From: Kitasatospora sp. NBC_01266 | GTDB taxonomy: Bacteria > Actinomycetota > Actinomycetes > Streptomycetales > Streptomycetaceae | Length of the DNA: 64,000 nucleotides | Direction of reading: 5' to 3' | NCBI RefSeq assembly: GCF_036242395.1 | Contig: NZ_CP108458.1 | Location: forward strand, 3,596,001 to 3,660,000 | Shown here: positions 49,785 to 61,889 of the stretch, one piece after another | Numbering within the stretch: the first letter of the stretch is position 1 | Layout of the letters: each line of letters begins with the position of its first letter | Position numbers and translations under genes: made by a program | The notes under the pieces: model-generated | What the model was told of the DNA's origin: nothing | The model's database searches: none | What the model saw: the letters and a program-made list of their open reading frames with translations, nothing else

Positions 49785-49790
49785 TAGGGT
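49785..49790 (+). promoter_or_regulatory. Candidate rmlA -10 element (leaderless)
   Basis: TAGGGT ends six bases before the rmlA ATG, placing the transcript start at or next to the A of ATG. The same TAGGGTGC arrangement precedes galE. AGGG could instead serve as a weak ribosome-binding site. Confidence 0.45.
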
Positions 49791-49796
49791 GCACCC

Positions 49797-50672
49797 ATGC
49801 GTGGAATCCTCTTGGCCGGCGGGACCGGATCACGACTCTGGCCGCTGACCCGGGCAGTGTCGAAGCAACTTCTGCCCGTCTTCGACAAGCCGATGATCTA
49901 CTACCCGCTCTCCACTCTGGTGATGGCGGGGATCAGTGAGATCCTGATCATTACGACACCCGCCGACCGGGACCAGTTCGAGCGACTGCTCGGCGACGGC
50001 TCGCAGTTCGGCCTGCGGCTGGAATACGCCGTGCAGGAACGGCCCGAGGGCATCGCCCAGGCCTTCGTGCTGGGTTCCGACTTCATCGGCGACGACTCGG
50101 TCGCGCTGATCCTCGGCGACAACATCTTCCACGGCAGCGGGCTCGGCACCCGACTGGCGGAGCACACCGACGCCAAGGGCGGACGGGTCTTCGCGTACCC
50201 GGTCGCGGACCCGACCGCGTACGGCGTGGTGGAGTTCGACGAGAACGGCCAGGCCATCTCCATCGAGGAGAAGCCGGCCGCCCCCAAGTCCCGTTACGCG
50301 GTGCCCGGCCTGTACTTCTACGACAACCGGGTGGTCGAGATAGCCCGCGGTCTGAAGCCCAGCGCCCGCGGCGAGTTGGAGATCACCGCCGTCAACGACG
50401 CCTACCTGCGCGACGGCGAGCTCCAGGTCACGATCCTGGACCGCGGCACGGCCTGGCTGGACACCGGCACCTTCGTCTCGATGGTGCAGGCCTCGGAGTT
50501 CGTCCGGGTGATCGAGGAACGCCAGGGCCTGAAGATCGGCTGCATCGAGGAGGCCTCCTGGCGGGCCGGGCTGATCAGCGACGAGCAGCTGCGCGAACTC
50601 GCCGAGCCGCTGACGAAGAGCGGCTACGGCCAGTACCTGCTCCGCCTGCTGGACGAGGAGACCGCACAGTGA
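49797..50672 (+). CDS. rmlA: Glucose-1-phosphate thymidylyltransferase RmlA
   Basis: 291 residues. The pyrophosphorylase motif [10 protein letters not shown] is at 8-17; [16 protein letters not shown], and EEKP follow. It makes dTDP-glucose. It overlaps rmlC by four bases (GTGA), so the two are co-translated. Confidence 0.96.
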   Translation: MRGILLAGGTGSRLWPLTRAVSKQLLPVFDKPMIYYPLSTLVMAGISEILIITTPADRDQFERLLGDGSQFGLRLEYAVQERPEGIAQAFVLGSDFIGDDSVALILGDNIFHGSGLGTRLAEHTDAKGGRVFAYPVADPTAYGVVEFDENGQAISIEEKPAAPKSRYAVPGLYFYDNRVVEIARGLKPSARGELEITAVNDAYLRDGELQVTILDRGTAWLDTGTFVSMVQASEFVRVIEERQGLKIGCIEEASWRAGLISDEQLRELAEPLTKSGYGQYLLRLLDEETAQ

Positions 50673-51265
50673 AGATCCGTGAGTTGAGCATCGAGGGCAG
50701 CTTCGAGATCACGCCGCAGCTGCACGGCGACCCGCGCGGGCTGTTCACCGAGTGGTACCGCTTCGACCGGCTCGCCGACGTCGTCGGCCACCCGCTGAAG
50801 CTCGCTCAGGCCAACCTCTCGGTCTCCGCGCGCGGGGTGGTGCGCGGCATCCACTTCGCCGATGTGCCCCCCGGCCAGGCCAAGTACGTGACGTGCGTCC
50901 GCGGTGCGGTGCTCGACGTCATCGTGGACCTGCGGGTCGGCTCGCCGACCTTCGGCCGCTGGGAGGGCGTGCGGCTGGACGACGTGGAGCGCCGCGCGGT
51001 CTACCTCTCCGAGGGTCTCGGCCACGGCTTCTGCGCGCTGACCGACGACGCCACGCTGTCCTACCTCTGCTCCGAGGCGTACAACCCCACCGGTGAGCAC
51101 GCCGTCCACCCGCTCGACCCGGACCTGGGCATCGAGTGGCCGGCCGAGGTGCCGCAGCTCTCGGCCCGCGACGAGGCCGCCCCCTCGCTGGCGGAGGCGA
51201 TCGAGACCGGACTGCTGCCGGACTACGCCGCCTGCAAGGCGTTCACCGCGTCACTGCACAGCTGA
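50669..51265 (+). CDS. rmlC: dTDP-4-dehydrorhamnose 3,5-epimerase RmlC
   Basis: 198 residues from GTG. Cupin-fold epimerase: [11 protein letters not shown], the catalytic His in [23 protein letters not shown], and the late [12 protein letters not shown]. It completes the rmlABCD set split over two divergent operons. A 24-bp hairpin follows. Confidence 0.95.
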   Translation: MKIRELSIEGSFEITPQLHGDPRGLFTEWYRFDRLADVVGHPLKLAQANLSVSARGVVRGIHFADVPPGQAKYVTCVRGAVLDVIVDLRVGSPTFGRWEGVRLDDVERRAVYLSEGLGHGFCALTDDATLSYLCSEAYNPTGEHAVHPLDPDLGIEWPAEVPQLSARDEAAPSLAEAIETGLLPDYAACKAFTASLHS

Positions 51266-51277
51266 CCACCGGCAACC

Positions 51278-51327
51278 GAAAACGCCGACGGGGGCCGCTC
51301 GAACGAGCGGCCCCCGTCGGCGTTTTC
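51278..51327. terminator. Terminator after rmlC, 24-bp perfect stem
   Basis: The arms 51278-51301 and 51304-51327 are perfectly complementary with a 2-base loop and end in GAAAA/TTTTC. It closes the rml cluster. Confidence 0.92.
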
Positions 51328-51404
51328 GCGTCCCGGGACGGTCCGGCCGGGTGGATTCCGGTGCCCGGCCTGCGCCCACGTCCGGCGCCGACCGCGGAAG
51401 CGCC

Positions 51405-51445
51405 GCAGGGGCTGCGCGATACCAGCGGTATCGCGCAGCCCCTGC
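51405..51445. terminator. Terminator of the str operon, 19-bp perfect stem
   Basis: The arms 51405-51423 and 51427-51445 pair perfectly around AGC. It lies 37 bases after the tuf stop and ends the minus-strand rpsL-tuf transcript. Confidence 0.9.
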
Positions 51446-51481
51446 GGGTGCCCTTGGAACAGGCAGGCCTAAGCCGTCAAA

Positions 51482-52675
<1,194 letters not shown>

Positions 52676-52793
52676 TTCAGTCCTCCTGAGGACAGTTCTG
52701 TACGCCGTACGACGTCAGTTGGTCTTTGATCGGGTTGTGGTACGGGGTGCTGGTTGCACCTCATGCCAGTCCCGCGGATGGGGGCCGGAGGCG

Positions 52794-52821
52794 CCGGCGG
52801 GGTCGGGTGTGACCCCGCCGG
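52794..52821. terminator. Hairpin between fusA and tuf
   Basis: CCGGCGGGGTC (52794-52804) and GACCCCGCCGG (52811-52821) pair perfectly around a 6-base loop, 50 bases downstream of fusA. It could separate fusA and tuf expression. Confidence 0.7.
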
Positions 52822-52871
52822 GTTTGCCTCCAGTAAGCCTAAGGGTTGTGAATCATCCCGATTGCGGGACG

Positions 52872-54977
<2,106 letters not shown>

Positions 54978-55016
54978 GGTGGCTCGTTCTCTCTCTGTCT
55001 AGTGACGGGGTTCGGA

Positions 55017-55487
55017 CTACCAGCGGTAGTGCGCGAAGGCCTTGTTGGACTCGGCCATCTTGTGGGTGTCCTCGCGACGCTTCACGGAAGCGCCCAGGCC
55101 GTTGGAGGCGTCGAGGATCTCGTTCATCAGACGCTCGGTCATGGTCTTCTCGCGACGGGCGCGGGAGTAGCCGACCATCCAGCGCAGCGCCAGGGTGCTG
55201 GCACGGCCCGGACGGACCTCGACCGGCACCTGGTAGGTGGCGCCACCGACGCGGCGGGACTTGACCTCGAGGGCCGGCTTGACGTTCTCCAGCGCGCGCT
55301 TCAGCGTCACGACGGGGTCCGAGCCGGTCTTCTCACGGACGCCCTCGAGGGCGCCGTACACGATCCGCTCGGCGGTGGAGCGCTTGCCGTGCAGCAGGAT
55401 CTTGTTGACCAGCGAGGTCACCAGCGGGGAGCCGTAAACCGGGTCGATGATGACCGGGCGCTTCGGGGCGGGGCCCTTACGAGGCAT
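55017..55487 (-). CDS. rpsG: 30S ribosomal protein S7
   Basis: 156 residues. [20 protein letters not shown] at the start, [18 protein letters not shown] and the C-terminal helix ending HYRW. It binds the 3' domain of 16S rRNA. It starts two bases after the rpsL stop. Confidence 0.98.
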   Translation of the reverse strand: MPRKGPAPKRPVIIDPVYGSPLVTSLVNKILLHGKRSTAERIVYGALEGVREKTGSDPVVTLKRALENVKPALEVKSRRVGGATYQVPVEVRPGRASTLALRWMVGYSRARREKTMTERLMNEILDASNGLGASVKRREDTHKMAESNKAFAHYRW

Positions 55488-55489
55488 TC

Positions 55490-55861
55490 TTACTTCTCCT
55501 TCTTGGCGCCGTAGCGGCTGCGGGCCTGCTTGCGGTTCTTGACACCCTGGGTGTCGAGCGAGCCGCGGATGATCTTGTAGCGGACACCAGGAAGGTCCTT
55601 CACACGACCGCCGCGCACGAGCACGATGGAGTGCTCCTGCAGGTTGTGGCCCTCGCCGGGGATGTAAGCGGTGACCTCGATCCCGCTGGTGAGGCGCACA
55701 CGGGCGACCTTACGAAGCGCCGAGTTCGGCTTCTTCGGGGTGGTCGTGTACACACGCGTGCAGACACCGCGACGCTGGGGGGAGCCCTTCAGCGCGGGCG
55801 TCTTGTTCTTCTCGACCTTGTCCTGCCGGCCCTTTCGGACCAGCTGCTGGATCGTAGGCAC
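55490..55861 (-). CDS. rpsL: 30S ribosomal protein S12
   Basis: 123 residues from GTG 55861 ([14 protein letters not shown]). The streptomycin loops KKPNSALRK and the [11 protein letters not shown] region are wild type in appearance (lysine at the classic KKPNSA position). It is the first gene of the str operon, with a leader of about 225 bases from the promoter at 56095. Confidence 0.98.
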   Translation of the reverse strand: MPTIQQLVRKGRQDKVEKNKTPALKGSPQRRGVCTRVYTTTPKKPNSALRKVARVRLTSGIEVTAYIPGEGHNLQEHSIVLVRGGRVKDLPGVRYKIIRGSLDTQGVKNRKQARSRYGAKKEK

Positions 55862-56242
55862 CGTTTCTCCGTTTTCTGTGTGCCAAGGCTGGGTGAAACT
55901 AACCTGCGGTGTTCCCAGCTCACTCCGACCCACGAGGTCGGGTGTGTTGGGCTACTTCCGGCTCGCTCGGCGAGTTGAGGAAGATCGCGGAATCCATGGT
56001 GCTCTGTGCAGCGGCGGCGCCGGTACGCGAGTGGCGCGGCGGCCGGTGTGCTTGCACGCACAAGGACCCGGGGACACCCCAGGCACAAGGTCAGAGCGTA
56101 CCTAGCGCATCGGGCGCGGTCAAAACAAATGGGACTTGGCTGGTCGTGGCGCGAACGGCGGCGTCCGCCGGACCCCTCAGGACCGCCTCCCACCGCTATA
56201 GCACAGCCCCGGGCCGCCCGCGACCGGGGCCCGGCGGGCCGG
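55862..56242. other. str operon leader and intergenic region
   Basis: 381 bases without a gene. It contains the rpsL promoter (56095-56123) and a long untranslated leader with GC-rich palindromes that may allow control of the ribosomal proteins. Open frames here show no protein-like composition. Confidence 0.6.
56095..56123 (-). promoter_or_regulatory. rpsL (str operon) promoter
   Basis: On the minus strand TTGACC (56123-56118) and TACGCT (56100-56095) are separated by 17 bases, a good vegetative-type promoter. The start is expected near 56088, about 227 bases before the rpsL GTG. Confidence 0.7.
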
Positions 56243-56836
56243 TCAGTAGTGCGTGACGAGGCTCAGCAGCACGAGGAAGAACGCCAGGCTCCAGCCGGCC
56301 AGCGAGAGGTACCCCATCACCAGGCCGAAGGTCGCCATCCCGTCGCCGCCCTCCTGGGTGCGGCGGATCTGCCGGCGGGCCAGGTGGCCGGTCACCAGGG
56401 CCGGGACGGCCAGGGTGCCGAGCGAGGGCACGCAGAGCAGGCCGAGCACCAGGGAGGCGATGGCCGCGCCGTTGTTGTTCGCCGGGCGGGCCGGCGCCAG
56501 GAAGGTCGACGGCACCGGCGGGCCGGGCGGAACCGGGGACAGGCCGGGCATCGGCCCCGGCATCGGCCCGGACGGCAGGTCGGCGACCAGCTGGGCCAGC
56601 TGGCCGTACGTCTGGGCCTGGTTCGCCAGGTCGAAGCGCGCGGAGTACTCGGCGGCGCTCAGCCGGCCCTCGGCGTAGGCGGCCTTCAGCACATCGACGG
56701 TGCGGTCCCGGTCGGTGTGGGCGGCCCGCATCGTCGCGTACCCGGGGTTCTGCTGCGCGGGCTGCCAGCCGCCCTGCGGCCGGCCGGGCCGGTCCTGCGC
56801 CGACGGCCATGGCTGCATGTCGCCCACGTCACCCAT
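56243..56836 (-). CDS. DUF1707 / DUF4190 membrane protein
   Basis: 197 residues from ATG 56836, with a strong GGGAGGAG site upstream; a start at 56866 is weaker. A DUF1707 segment (TDRDRTVDVLKAAYAEGRL, about residues 38-90) is followed by a Pro/Gly-rich linker and a two-TM DUF4190 domain (SLVLGLLCVPSLG). Likely a small membrane protein of unknown function, common in streptomycetes. Confidence 0.85.
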   Translation of the reverse strand: MGDVGDMQPWPSAQDRPGRPQGGWQPAQQNPGYATMRAAHTDRDRTVDVLKAAYAEGRLSAAEYSARFDLANQAQTYGQLAQLVADLPSGPMPGPMPGLSPVPPGPPVPSTFLAPARPANNNGAAIASLVLGLLCVPSLGTLAVPALVTGHLARRQIRRTQEGGDGMATFGLVMGYLSLAGWSLAFFLVLLSLVTHY

Positions 56837-56939
56837 CCGGCTCTCCTCCCGCGATGCTCTCCCCACCCTGTGGACGATCCGGGCCGCCCGAGGGTTCCAC
56901 TCATCATCGCGCCTTGCGGCTCTGCGGCATCATGGCTCG

Positions 56940-58229
56940 GTGGACGAAGAGCGAAAGAGCATCGACGAGTTGCTGGACCAGGCGCTCGCGACGGTGCTGG
57001 GCGCGCCCGACCGGCGGCTGGACGAGGCGGTGGACGGCGCGGCCTCGCTGCTGGCCGCCTCGGTGGAACGCTGGCCGGCGGTGAGCCGGAGCCTGCTGGT
57101 GCTCTGCGACCGCTCGCTCGGCGGACTCTGGGCGCGCGGCTGGCGGCCGGCCGACCTGGCCCGGCTGGTCCGCCGGGAGCTGGCCCCGGTCCACCAGGCG
57201 CTGCTGATCGACCTGATCGCCGCCGAGGCGCGCCGCTACTCCCCCGCCGCGCTGGACCGGCGCTGGCAGGAGCAGTTGCGCGAGCTGGCAGCCGCCGTCT
57301 GGTGGGCGGGCGACGAGCGCTTCCTGCCCGAGTTCGCCGAGCGGCACCGGCTGGACCGGTTCGCGCTGGCCACCGCCGCGCTCGAACTGCTGCGCCTGCT
57401 CGGCCGGCTGCCGGTGCTCGCGCCGGTCGGTCCGGTGCCCGGCTCCCGGCCGGTGGAGCACCGGGCGTCCGTCCCGGTGCCGGGTGAGCCGCGGATGCTG
57501 GGGCGGATCCGGGCGCTGCTGGCCAAGGCGGAGTCCACCGAGTACCCGCAGGAGGCCGAGGCGCTGACCGAGAAGGCGCAGCAGCTGATGGCCCAGCACA
57601 GCATCGACGAGGCGCTGCTCGCCGCCGGCCAGGCCCACGGCGACCACCCCGGCGCGGTGCGGATCGGGGTGGAGAACCCGTACGAGGGGCCGAAGGCGAT
57701 GCTGCTGGACGCGGTGGCGGCGGCCAACCGCTGCCGGGTGGTCTGGGCGAAGGAGTTCGGCTTCTGCACGGTGATCGGCTTCGACGCCGACCTGGACGCC
57801 GTCGAGCTGCTCTACACCTCGCTGCTGGTCCAGGCGACCGCCGCGATGAACCAATCGGGCAGCAAGCAGCACCTGGGCGGGGCCTCGCGCACCCGGGCGT
57901 TCCGGCAGTCCTTCCTGGTCTCCTACGCGGCGCGGATCCGCGAGCGGCTGACCGAGGCCACCGCGCGGACCACCCGGGAGGCCGCCGCCGGGCGGCACCT
58001 GCGCGAGGACGGCACCGCCGAGCAGCTGGTACCCGACGAGCGGCTGCTGCCCGCGCTGGCCGCGCGTGAGGAGGCCGTGGACTCCGCCACCGACCGGATG
58101 TTCCCCAAGCTCACCTCGCAGCGGGTGCGGGTGAGCGACGGCGAGGGCTGGGCCGCCGGCCGCGCCGCGGCGGACCGGGCCGCGCTGCACGGGCGGGGCC
58201 GGGTGGAGCGCGGGCGCGGCAAGCGGTAG
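56940..58229 (+). CDS. DUF2786 domain protein
   Basis: 429 residues from GTG 56940. The N-terminal 170 residues are helical with no known motif. A DUF2786 segment (RIRALLAKAESTEYPQEAEA) follows at about 187-225, then an alpha/beta part with NPYEGPKAMLLDAVAAANRC and a basic C-terminus (GRVERGRGKR). The function is not known. It is not part of an operon: both neighbours point the other way. Confidence 0.8.
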   Translation: MDEERKSIDELLDQALATVLGAPDRRLDEAVDGAASLLAASVERWPAVSRSLLVLCDRSLGGLWARGWRPADLARLVRRELAPVHQALLIDLIAAEARRYSPAALDRRWQEQLRELAAAVWWAGDERFLPEFAERHRLDRFALATAALELLRLLGRLPVLAPVGPVPGSRPVEHRASVPVPGEPRMLGRIRALLAKAESTEYPQEAEALTEKAQQLMAQHSIDEALLAAGQAHGDHPGAVRIGVENPYEGPKAMLLDAVAAANRCRVVWAKEFGFCTVIGFDADLDAVELLYTSLLVQATAAMNQSGSKQHLGGASRTRAFRQSFLVSYAARIRERLTEATARTTREAAAGRHLREDGTAEQLVPDERLLPALAAREEAVDSATDRMFPKLTSQRVRVSDGEGWAAGRAAADRAALHGRGRVERGRGKR

Positions 58230-58242
58230 GGCGGGGCGGGCG

Positions 58243-59232
58243 TCAGTCCCAGAAGGCGCCGAGGGCCAGCAGTTCGTCGCGGTGCTCGATCCGGTGCACC
58301 CAGTCGGCCGGCCAGGCGTCCGCGCCGGCGTGGGCGCCCGCGAAGGCGCCGGCCAGGCAGGCGAGCGAGTCGGAGTCGCCGGAGGAGTAGGCGGCCCGGC
58401 GCACCGCAGTGACCGGGTCGTCGGGGAAGAGCAGGAAGCAGAGCAGGCCGGTGGCCAGCGCCTCCTCGGCGATCCAGCCCGCGCCGGTGGCCAGGCACGG
58501 GTCGGCCTCCCGGTCGGGAGCCGCCAGCGCGGCGTCCAGCCGGTCGAGCACACCGAGGCACTCGTCCCAGCCGCGTGCCAGGTACAGCTCCGGCTCGCTG
58601 ATGCCCGCGTGCGCCGCGAGGTCGTCCAGCCAGTACGCGTCATAGTGGGTGCGCTGGGCCTGGGCGTGCGCGCGCAGCAGGGCGGGGAGCTCGGCCGGTG
58701 CGACACCGTCGAGCAGCAGCCGGACGGTGCGCGCGGTGAGGTCGCTGGCAGCGAGCGCGGTCGGGTGGCCATGGGTCAGCGCCGACTGGAGTTGCGCCGC
58801 ACCGGAGAGCTGGCGTTCGGTCAGCCCGGGGACCAGGCCCAGTGGGGCCACCCGCATGTTCGCGCCGCAGCCCTTGGAACCCAGCTGGCTGGCCTCCTGC
58901 CACGGGCGTTCGGGCCGGCCGAGCAGCGCGCAGGCGGTCAGGCAGGTCCTGCCCGGCGCGCGGTTGTTCTCCGGGGAGCGCGCCCAGACGACGAACTCGT
59001 CGCGCAGCGGCGGAACCAGGCTCTGCGGGGTCAGCTCGCCGGCCCGCCGGACCGCGCGGGCGAGGGCCAGCGTCATCTGGGTGTCGTCGGTGATCAGCGC
59101 CGGCACGGGGAGCGGCAGTTGCCGCCAGTCGGGGTGGCGCCGGGCGATCTGCCCGATCTCCTCGAACTCGGTCGGGTAGCCCATGGCATCCCCGATCGCC
59201 AGGCCGAGCAGGGCTCCAGTGGCTCGCTTCAC
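58243..59232 (-). CDS. ADP-ribosylglycohydrolase family protein
   Basis: 329 residues from GTG 59232. Family motifs seen: GLAIGDAMGYPTE near the start, ITDDTQMTLALA (the Asp pair that binds Mg), GCGANMRVAPLG, and the late SSGDSDSLACLAGAFAGAH. These support an intact ADP-ribosyl-hydrolase site. Substrates in this family range from ADP-ribosyl-arginine to ADP-ribosylated nucleic acid or metabolites. Its GTGA overlaps the P450 stop, so the two are probably translated together. Confidence 0.85.
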   Translation of the reverse strand: MKRATGALLGLAIGDAMGYPTEFEEIGQIARRHPDWRQLPLPVPALITDDTQMTLALARAVRRAGELTPQSLVPPLRDEFVVWARSPENNRAPGRTCLTACALLGRPERPWQEASQLGSKGCGANMRVAPLGLVPGLTERQLSGAAQLQSALTHGHPTALAASDLTARTVRLLLDGVAPAELPALLRAHAQAQRTHYDAYWLDDLAAHAGISEPELYLARGWDECLGVLDRLDAALAAPDREADPCLATGAGWIAEEALATGLLCFLLFPDDPVTAVRRAAYSSGDSDSLACLAGAFAGAHAGADAWPADWVHRIEHRDELLALGAFWD

Positions 59233-60434
59233 GTGGTCACCAGCAATTCGTTCAGGCCGCGGATCACGTATCCGGGCTGCCAGGTGGGTTCGCGCACCAG
59301 CGCCAGACCGGGCGCGCGGCGCAGCAACGCGCCGTAGGACTCGGTGAGTTCCAGCCGGGCCAGCGGGGCGCCGAGGCAGAAGTGGATGCCGGCGCCGAAG
59401 GTGATGTGCGGGTTGTCGGTCCGGGTCACGTCGAGGCGCTCGGGCTCGGCGAAGCGCTCGGGGTCGCGGTTGGCCGAACCGAACAGCAGGGCCAGTTCGG
59501 CGCCGCGCGGGATCCGGACGCCGTGCAGCTCGATGTCCTCCAGGACCCATCGCCCGAACATCTGCAGCGGGGTGTCGAAGCGCATCAACTCCTCGATGGC
59601 GGTGGGGAGGTGACGATCGACATCAGAGCGCAGCAGGGCCAGCTGCGCGGGGTCGCGCAGCAGTGCCCACCAGCCGTTGCCGGTGGTGTTGACGGTCGCC
59701 TCGTGGCCGGCGTTCAGCAGCAGCACGCAGGTGGAGACCATCTCCTGCTCGCTCAGCCGGTCGCCCTCCTCCTGCGCCGCGATCAGGGCGGAGATCAGGT
59801 CGTCGCCGGGAGCGCTGCGCCGCTCGCGGATCAGCGCGCGCAGGTAGTCGGAGAACTCGACGCTGGCGGCCACCGCGCGGCGGGCCGTCTCAGGCGTCGG
59901 GTCGAGCTCGAACATCCCGGTGATCGCGGCCGACCAGGGCCGCAGCAGCCCCCGGTCGGCCACCGGCACACCGAGCATCTCGGCGATCACCGCGACCGGC
60001 AGCGGCTCGGCGACGGCGGAGATCAGGTCACCGCCGCCCTCCCGCAGCAGGCCCGACACCAGCTCGTCGGCGAGCGCGGCCACCGTGGGCCGCAGCGCCT
60101 CGACCATCCGCGGCGTGAACGCCTTGGCGACCAGCCGCCGGATCCGGGTGTGGTCGGGCGCCTCCAGGTCGAGCAGCCCGTTGTCGTTGAGCGTGTGGAA
60201 CGGCTCGTGCGCCGGGTCGGGCGGCCGCTGCCCGAACTCCTGGTGGCTGAACCGGTGGGTGTACGTGCGGCCCAGCCGGCGGTCCCGGAGCAGCGCGCTG
60301 ACGTCCTGGTGACGGGAGACCAGCCACTGCCCGGTCGGCTCGTGGAACACCACCGGCGAGGTCCGGCGCAGCCGCGCGTACACGTCGTACGGGTGCGCGA
60401 TGAACTCCGGCGACCGGGGATCGAAATGTGTCAC
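59229..60434 (-). CDS. Cytochrome P450
   Basis: 401 residues, bacterial class. The heme cysteine is C353 in FGAGIHFCLGAPLARLE. The I-helix has LLNAGHEATVN (AGHEAT in place of the common AGxDT/AGHET), and the ExxR is EELMR. The architecture resembles CYP107/CYP105-type soluble P450s. The substrate is unknown and no ferredoxin gene is adjacent. It is followed with a four-base overlap by the ADP-ribosylglycohydrolase. Confidence 0.9.
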   Translation of the reverse strand: MTHFDPRSPEFIAHPYDVYARLRRTSPVVFHEPTGQWLVSRHQDVSALLRDRRLGRTYTHRFSHQEFGQRPPDPAHEPFHTLNDNGLLDLEAPDHTRIRRLVAKAFTPRMVEALRPTVAALADELVSGLLREGGGDLISAVAEPLPVAVIAEMLGVPVADRGLLRPWSAAITGMFELDPTPETARRAVAASVEFSDYLRALIRERRSAPGDDLISALIAAQEEGDRLSEQEMVSTCVLLLNAGHEATVNTTGNGWWALLRDPAQLALLRSDVDRHLPTAIEELMRFDTPLQMFGRWVLEDIELHGVRIPRGAELALLFGSANRDPERFAEPERLDVTRTDNPHITFGAGIHFCLGAPLARLELTESYGALLRRAPGLALVREPTWQPGYVIRGLNELLVTT

Positions 60435-60529
60435 TCGGTCAGCCTACTGATCGGGGTCCGCCGTGACGCGGGCCGTCGAGGCGGCCGGGGAGCGTGAACA
60501 CCCGGCCCGCCACGGACGTTGACCGGATA

Positions 60530-61549
60530 TCAGGCCTCCGGGAAGCCCTCCGGGTTCTGCGACTGCCAGCGCCAGGTGTCCGCGCACATGTCGTCGATGG
60601 TGCGGGTGGCCACCCAGCCCAGCTCGGCCTGGGCCTTGGCCGGGTCCGCGTAGGAGTCCGCGATGTCGCCGGGGCGGCGGGGCGCGTCGACGGTCGGGAT
60701 CTCCCGGCCACTGGCCTTGGCGAACGCCGCCACCATCTCGAGGACCGAGGTCGGGGTCCCGGTGCCCAGGTTCCAGGTCGAGACCGGCTCCCGCGTCTCG
60801 CCCAGCTTGTCCAGGGCGGCGACGTGGCCGGCGGCCAGGTCCTCGACGTGCAGGTAGTCGCGTCGTGCGGTGCCGTCGGGCGTGGGGTAGTCGTTGCCGT
60901 AGACCTGGAGGCTGTCGCGCCGCCCGACGGCGACCTGGGCGATCAGCGGCATCAGGTTGTTCGGCACGCCGTGCGGGTCCTCGCCGATCGTCCCGGACTT
61001 GTGGGCGCCGACCGGGTTGAAGTAGCGGAGCAGCGCGATCCGCATCTCCGGGTCGGCCACGCCGAGGTCGCGCAGCATCTGCTCCTGCATCACCTTGGTC
61101 CAGCCGTAGGGGTTGGTCGCCGAGGTCGGGAAGGGCTCCTGCATCGGCGCCGGCGCGTCCTCGCCGTAGACGGTGGCCGAGGAGGAGAACACCAGCTTCT
61201 TGACGCCGTGCGCGCGCATCGCGTCCAGCAGCGAGAGGGTCGAGCCGAGGTTGTTCGCGTAGTACTCGAGCGGCATCGCGACGGACTCCCCGACCGCCTT
61301 CAGCCCGGCGAAGTGGATGACCGCGTCGAACGCCTCCTGGGCGAACAGCCGGCTGGTCGCCTCCCGGTCGGTGAGGTCGATGACGTGGTGCTTGATCGCC
61401 GTGCCGGACAGCGCCTCGAGGCGACCGAGGACGGACGGCTTGCTCCTGCTGAAGTTGTCGGCGATCACGACCTCGTGGCCCGCTGCGATGAGCTGGAGCG
61501 TGGTGTGAGAGCCGATGTAGCCGCTGCCGCCGGTGACCAAGATTCGCAT
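60530..61549 (-). CDS. galE: UDP-glucose 4-epimerase GalE
   Basis: 339 residues. GGSGYIGSH at 7-15, SSSATVYGE, and NPYGWTK (catalytic Tyr-x3-Lys) are standard for GalE. It supplies UDP-galactose. In this organism it could feed an envelope galactan; it lies about 9 kb from the rml-glycan cluster. A TAGGGT element six bases before the ATG, without a ribosome-binding site, suggests a leaderless mRNA. Confidence 0.93.
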   Translation of the reverse strand: MRILVTGGSGYIGSHTTLQLIAAGHEVVIADNFSRSKPSVLGRLEALSGTAIKHHVIDLTDREATSRLFAQEAFDAVIHFAGLKAVGESVAMPLEYYANNLGSTLSLLDAMRAHGVKKLVFSSSATVYGEDAPAPMQEPFPTSATNPYGWTKVMQEQMLRDLGVADPEMRIALLRYFNPVGAHKSGTIGEDPHGVPNNLMPLIAQVAVGRRDSLQVYGNDYPTPDGTARRDYLHVEDLAAGHVAALDKLGETREPVSTWNLGTGTPTSVLEMVAAFAKASGREIPTVDAPRRPGDIADSYADPAKAQAELGWVATRTIDDMCADTWRWQSQNPEGFPEA

Positions 61550-61889
61550 GGCGGCACCCTACCAAGAGGGGCGTGCGCGGCGGCCCGCCCCTCGTCGGCG
61601 GCTCGGCCGGCTCCGCGGCCCGCGGTTCGGGCAACGGCTGCTTGAAGAGCCTGGCCGGCCGGCCCGGGGCCGACCTGGGCTCGTGGACCAGCGCTGACCG
61701 AGGCGCTGCGCACCGCGGACCCGCTGCCGGTGCTCAGTCGCCGGCTCCGCACGATGGCCGAACTCCGCTGGCACAAACACCGGTTGGTCCGGCTGTCGCC
61801 GGCCTCGGCGGCGCTCGGCGGCCTGCTGGTGACGCTGGCCGCACTGCTCTGGGCGGCGCCCACCGCCCGGGTCCACGCACCGGCCGGTG
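61550..61889. other. Gene-poor stretch, possible gene remnant
   Basis: 340 bases between galE and the response regulator. One plus-strand frame from about 61690 to 61880 reads like protein with a membrane segment (SPASAALGGLLVTLAALLWA preceded by basic residues), but it has no start or ribosome-binding site and runs into the 3' end of the convergent regulator gene. It may be a decayed gene end. Confidence 0.4.
61556..61561 (-). promoter_or_regulatory. Candidate galE -10 element (leaderless)
   Basis: On the minus strand TAGGGT ends six bases before the galE ATG, in the string TAGGGTGCCGCCATG, nearly the same as TAGGGTGCACCCATG before rmlA. Confidence 0.4.

Noticed and set aside
55789..56193. 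Minus-strand open frame upstream of rpsL
   Set aside because: It overlaps rpsL in another frame and crosses the rpsL promoter; no protein-like pattern.
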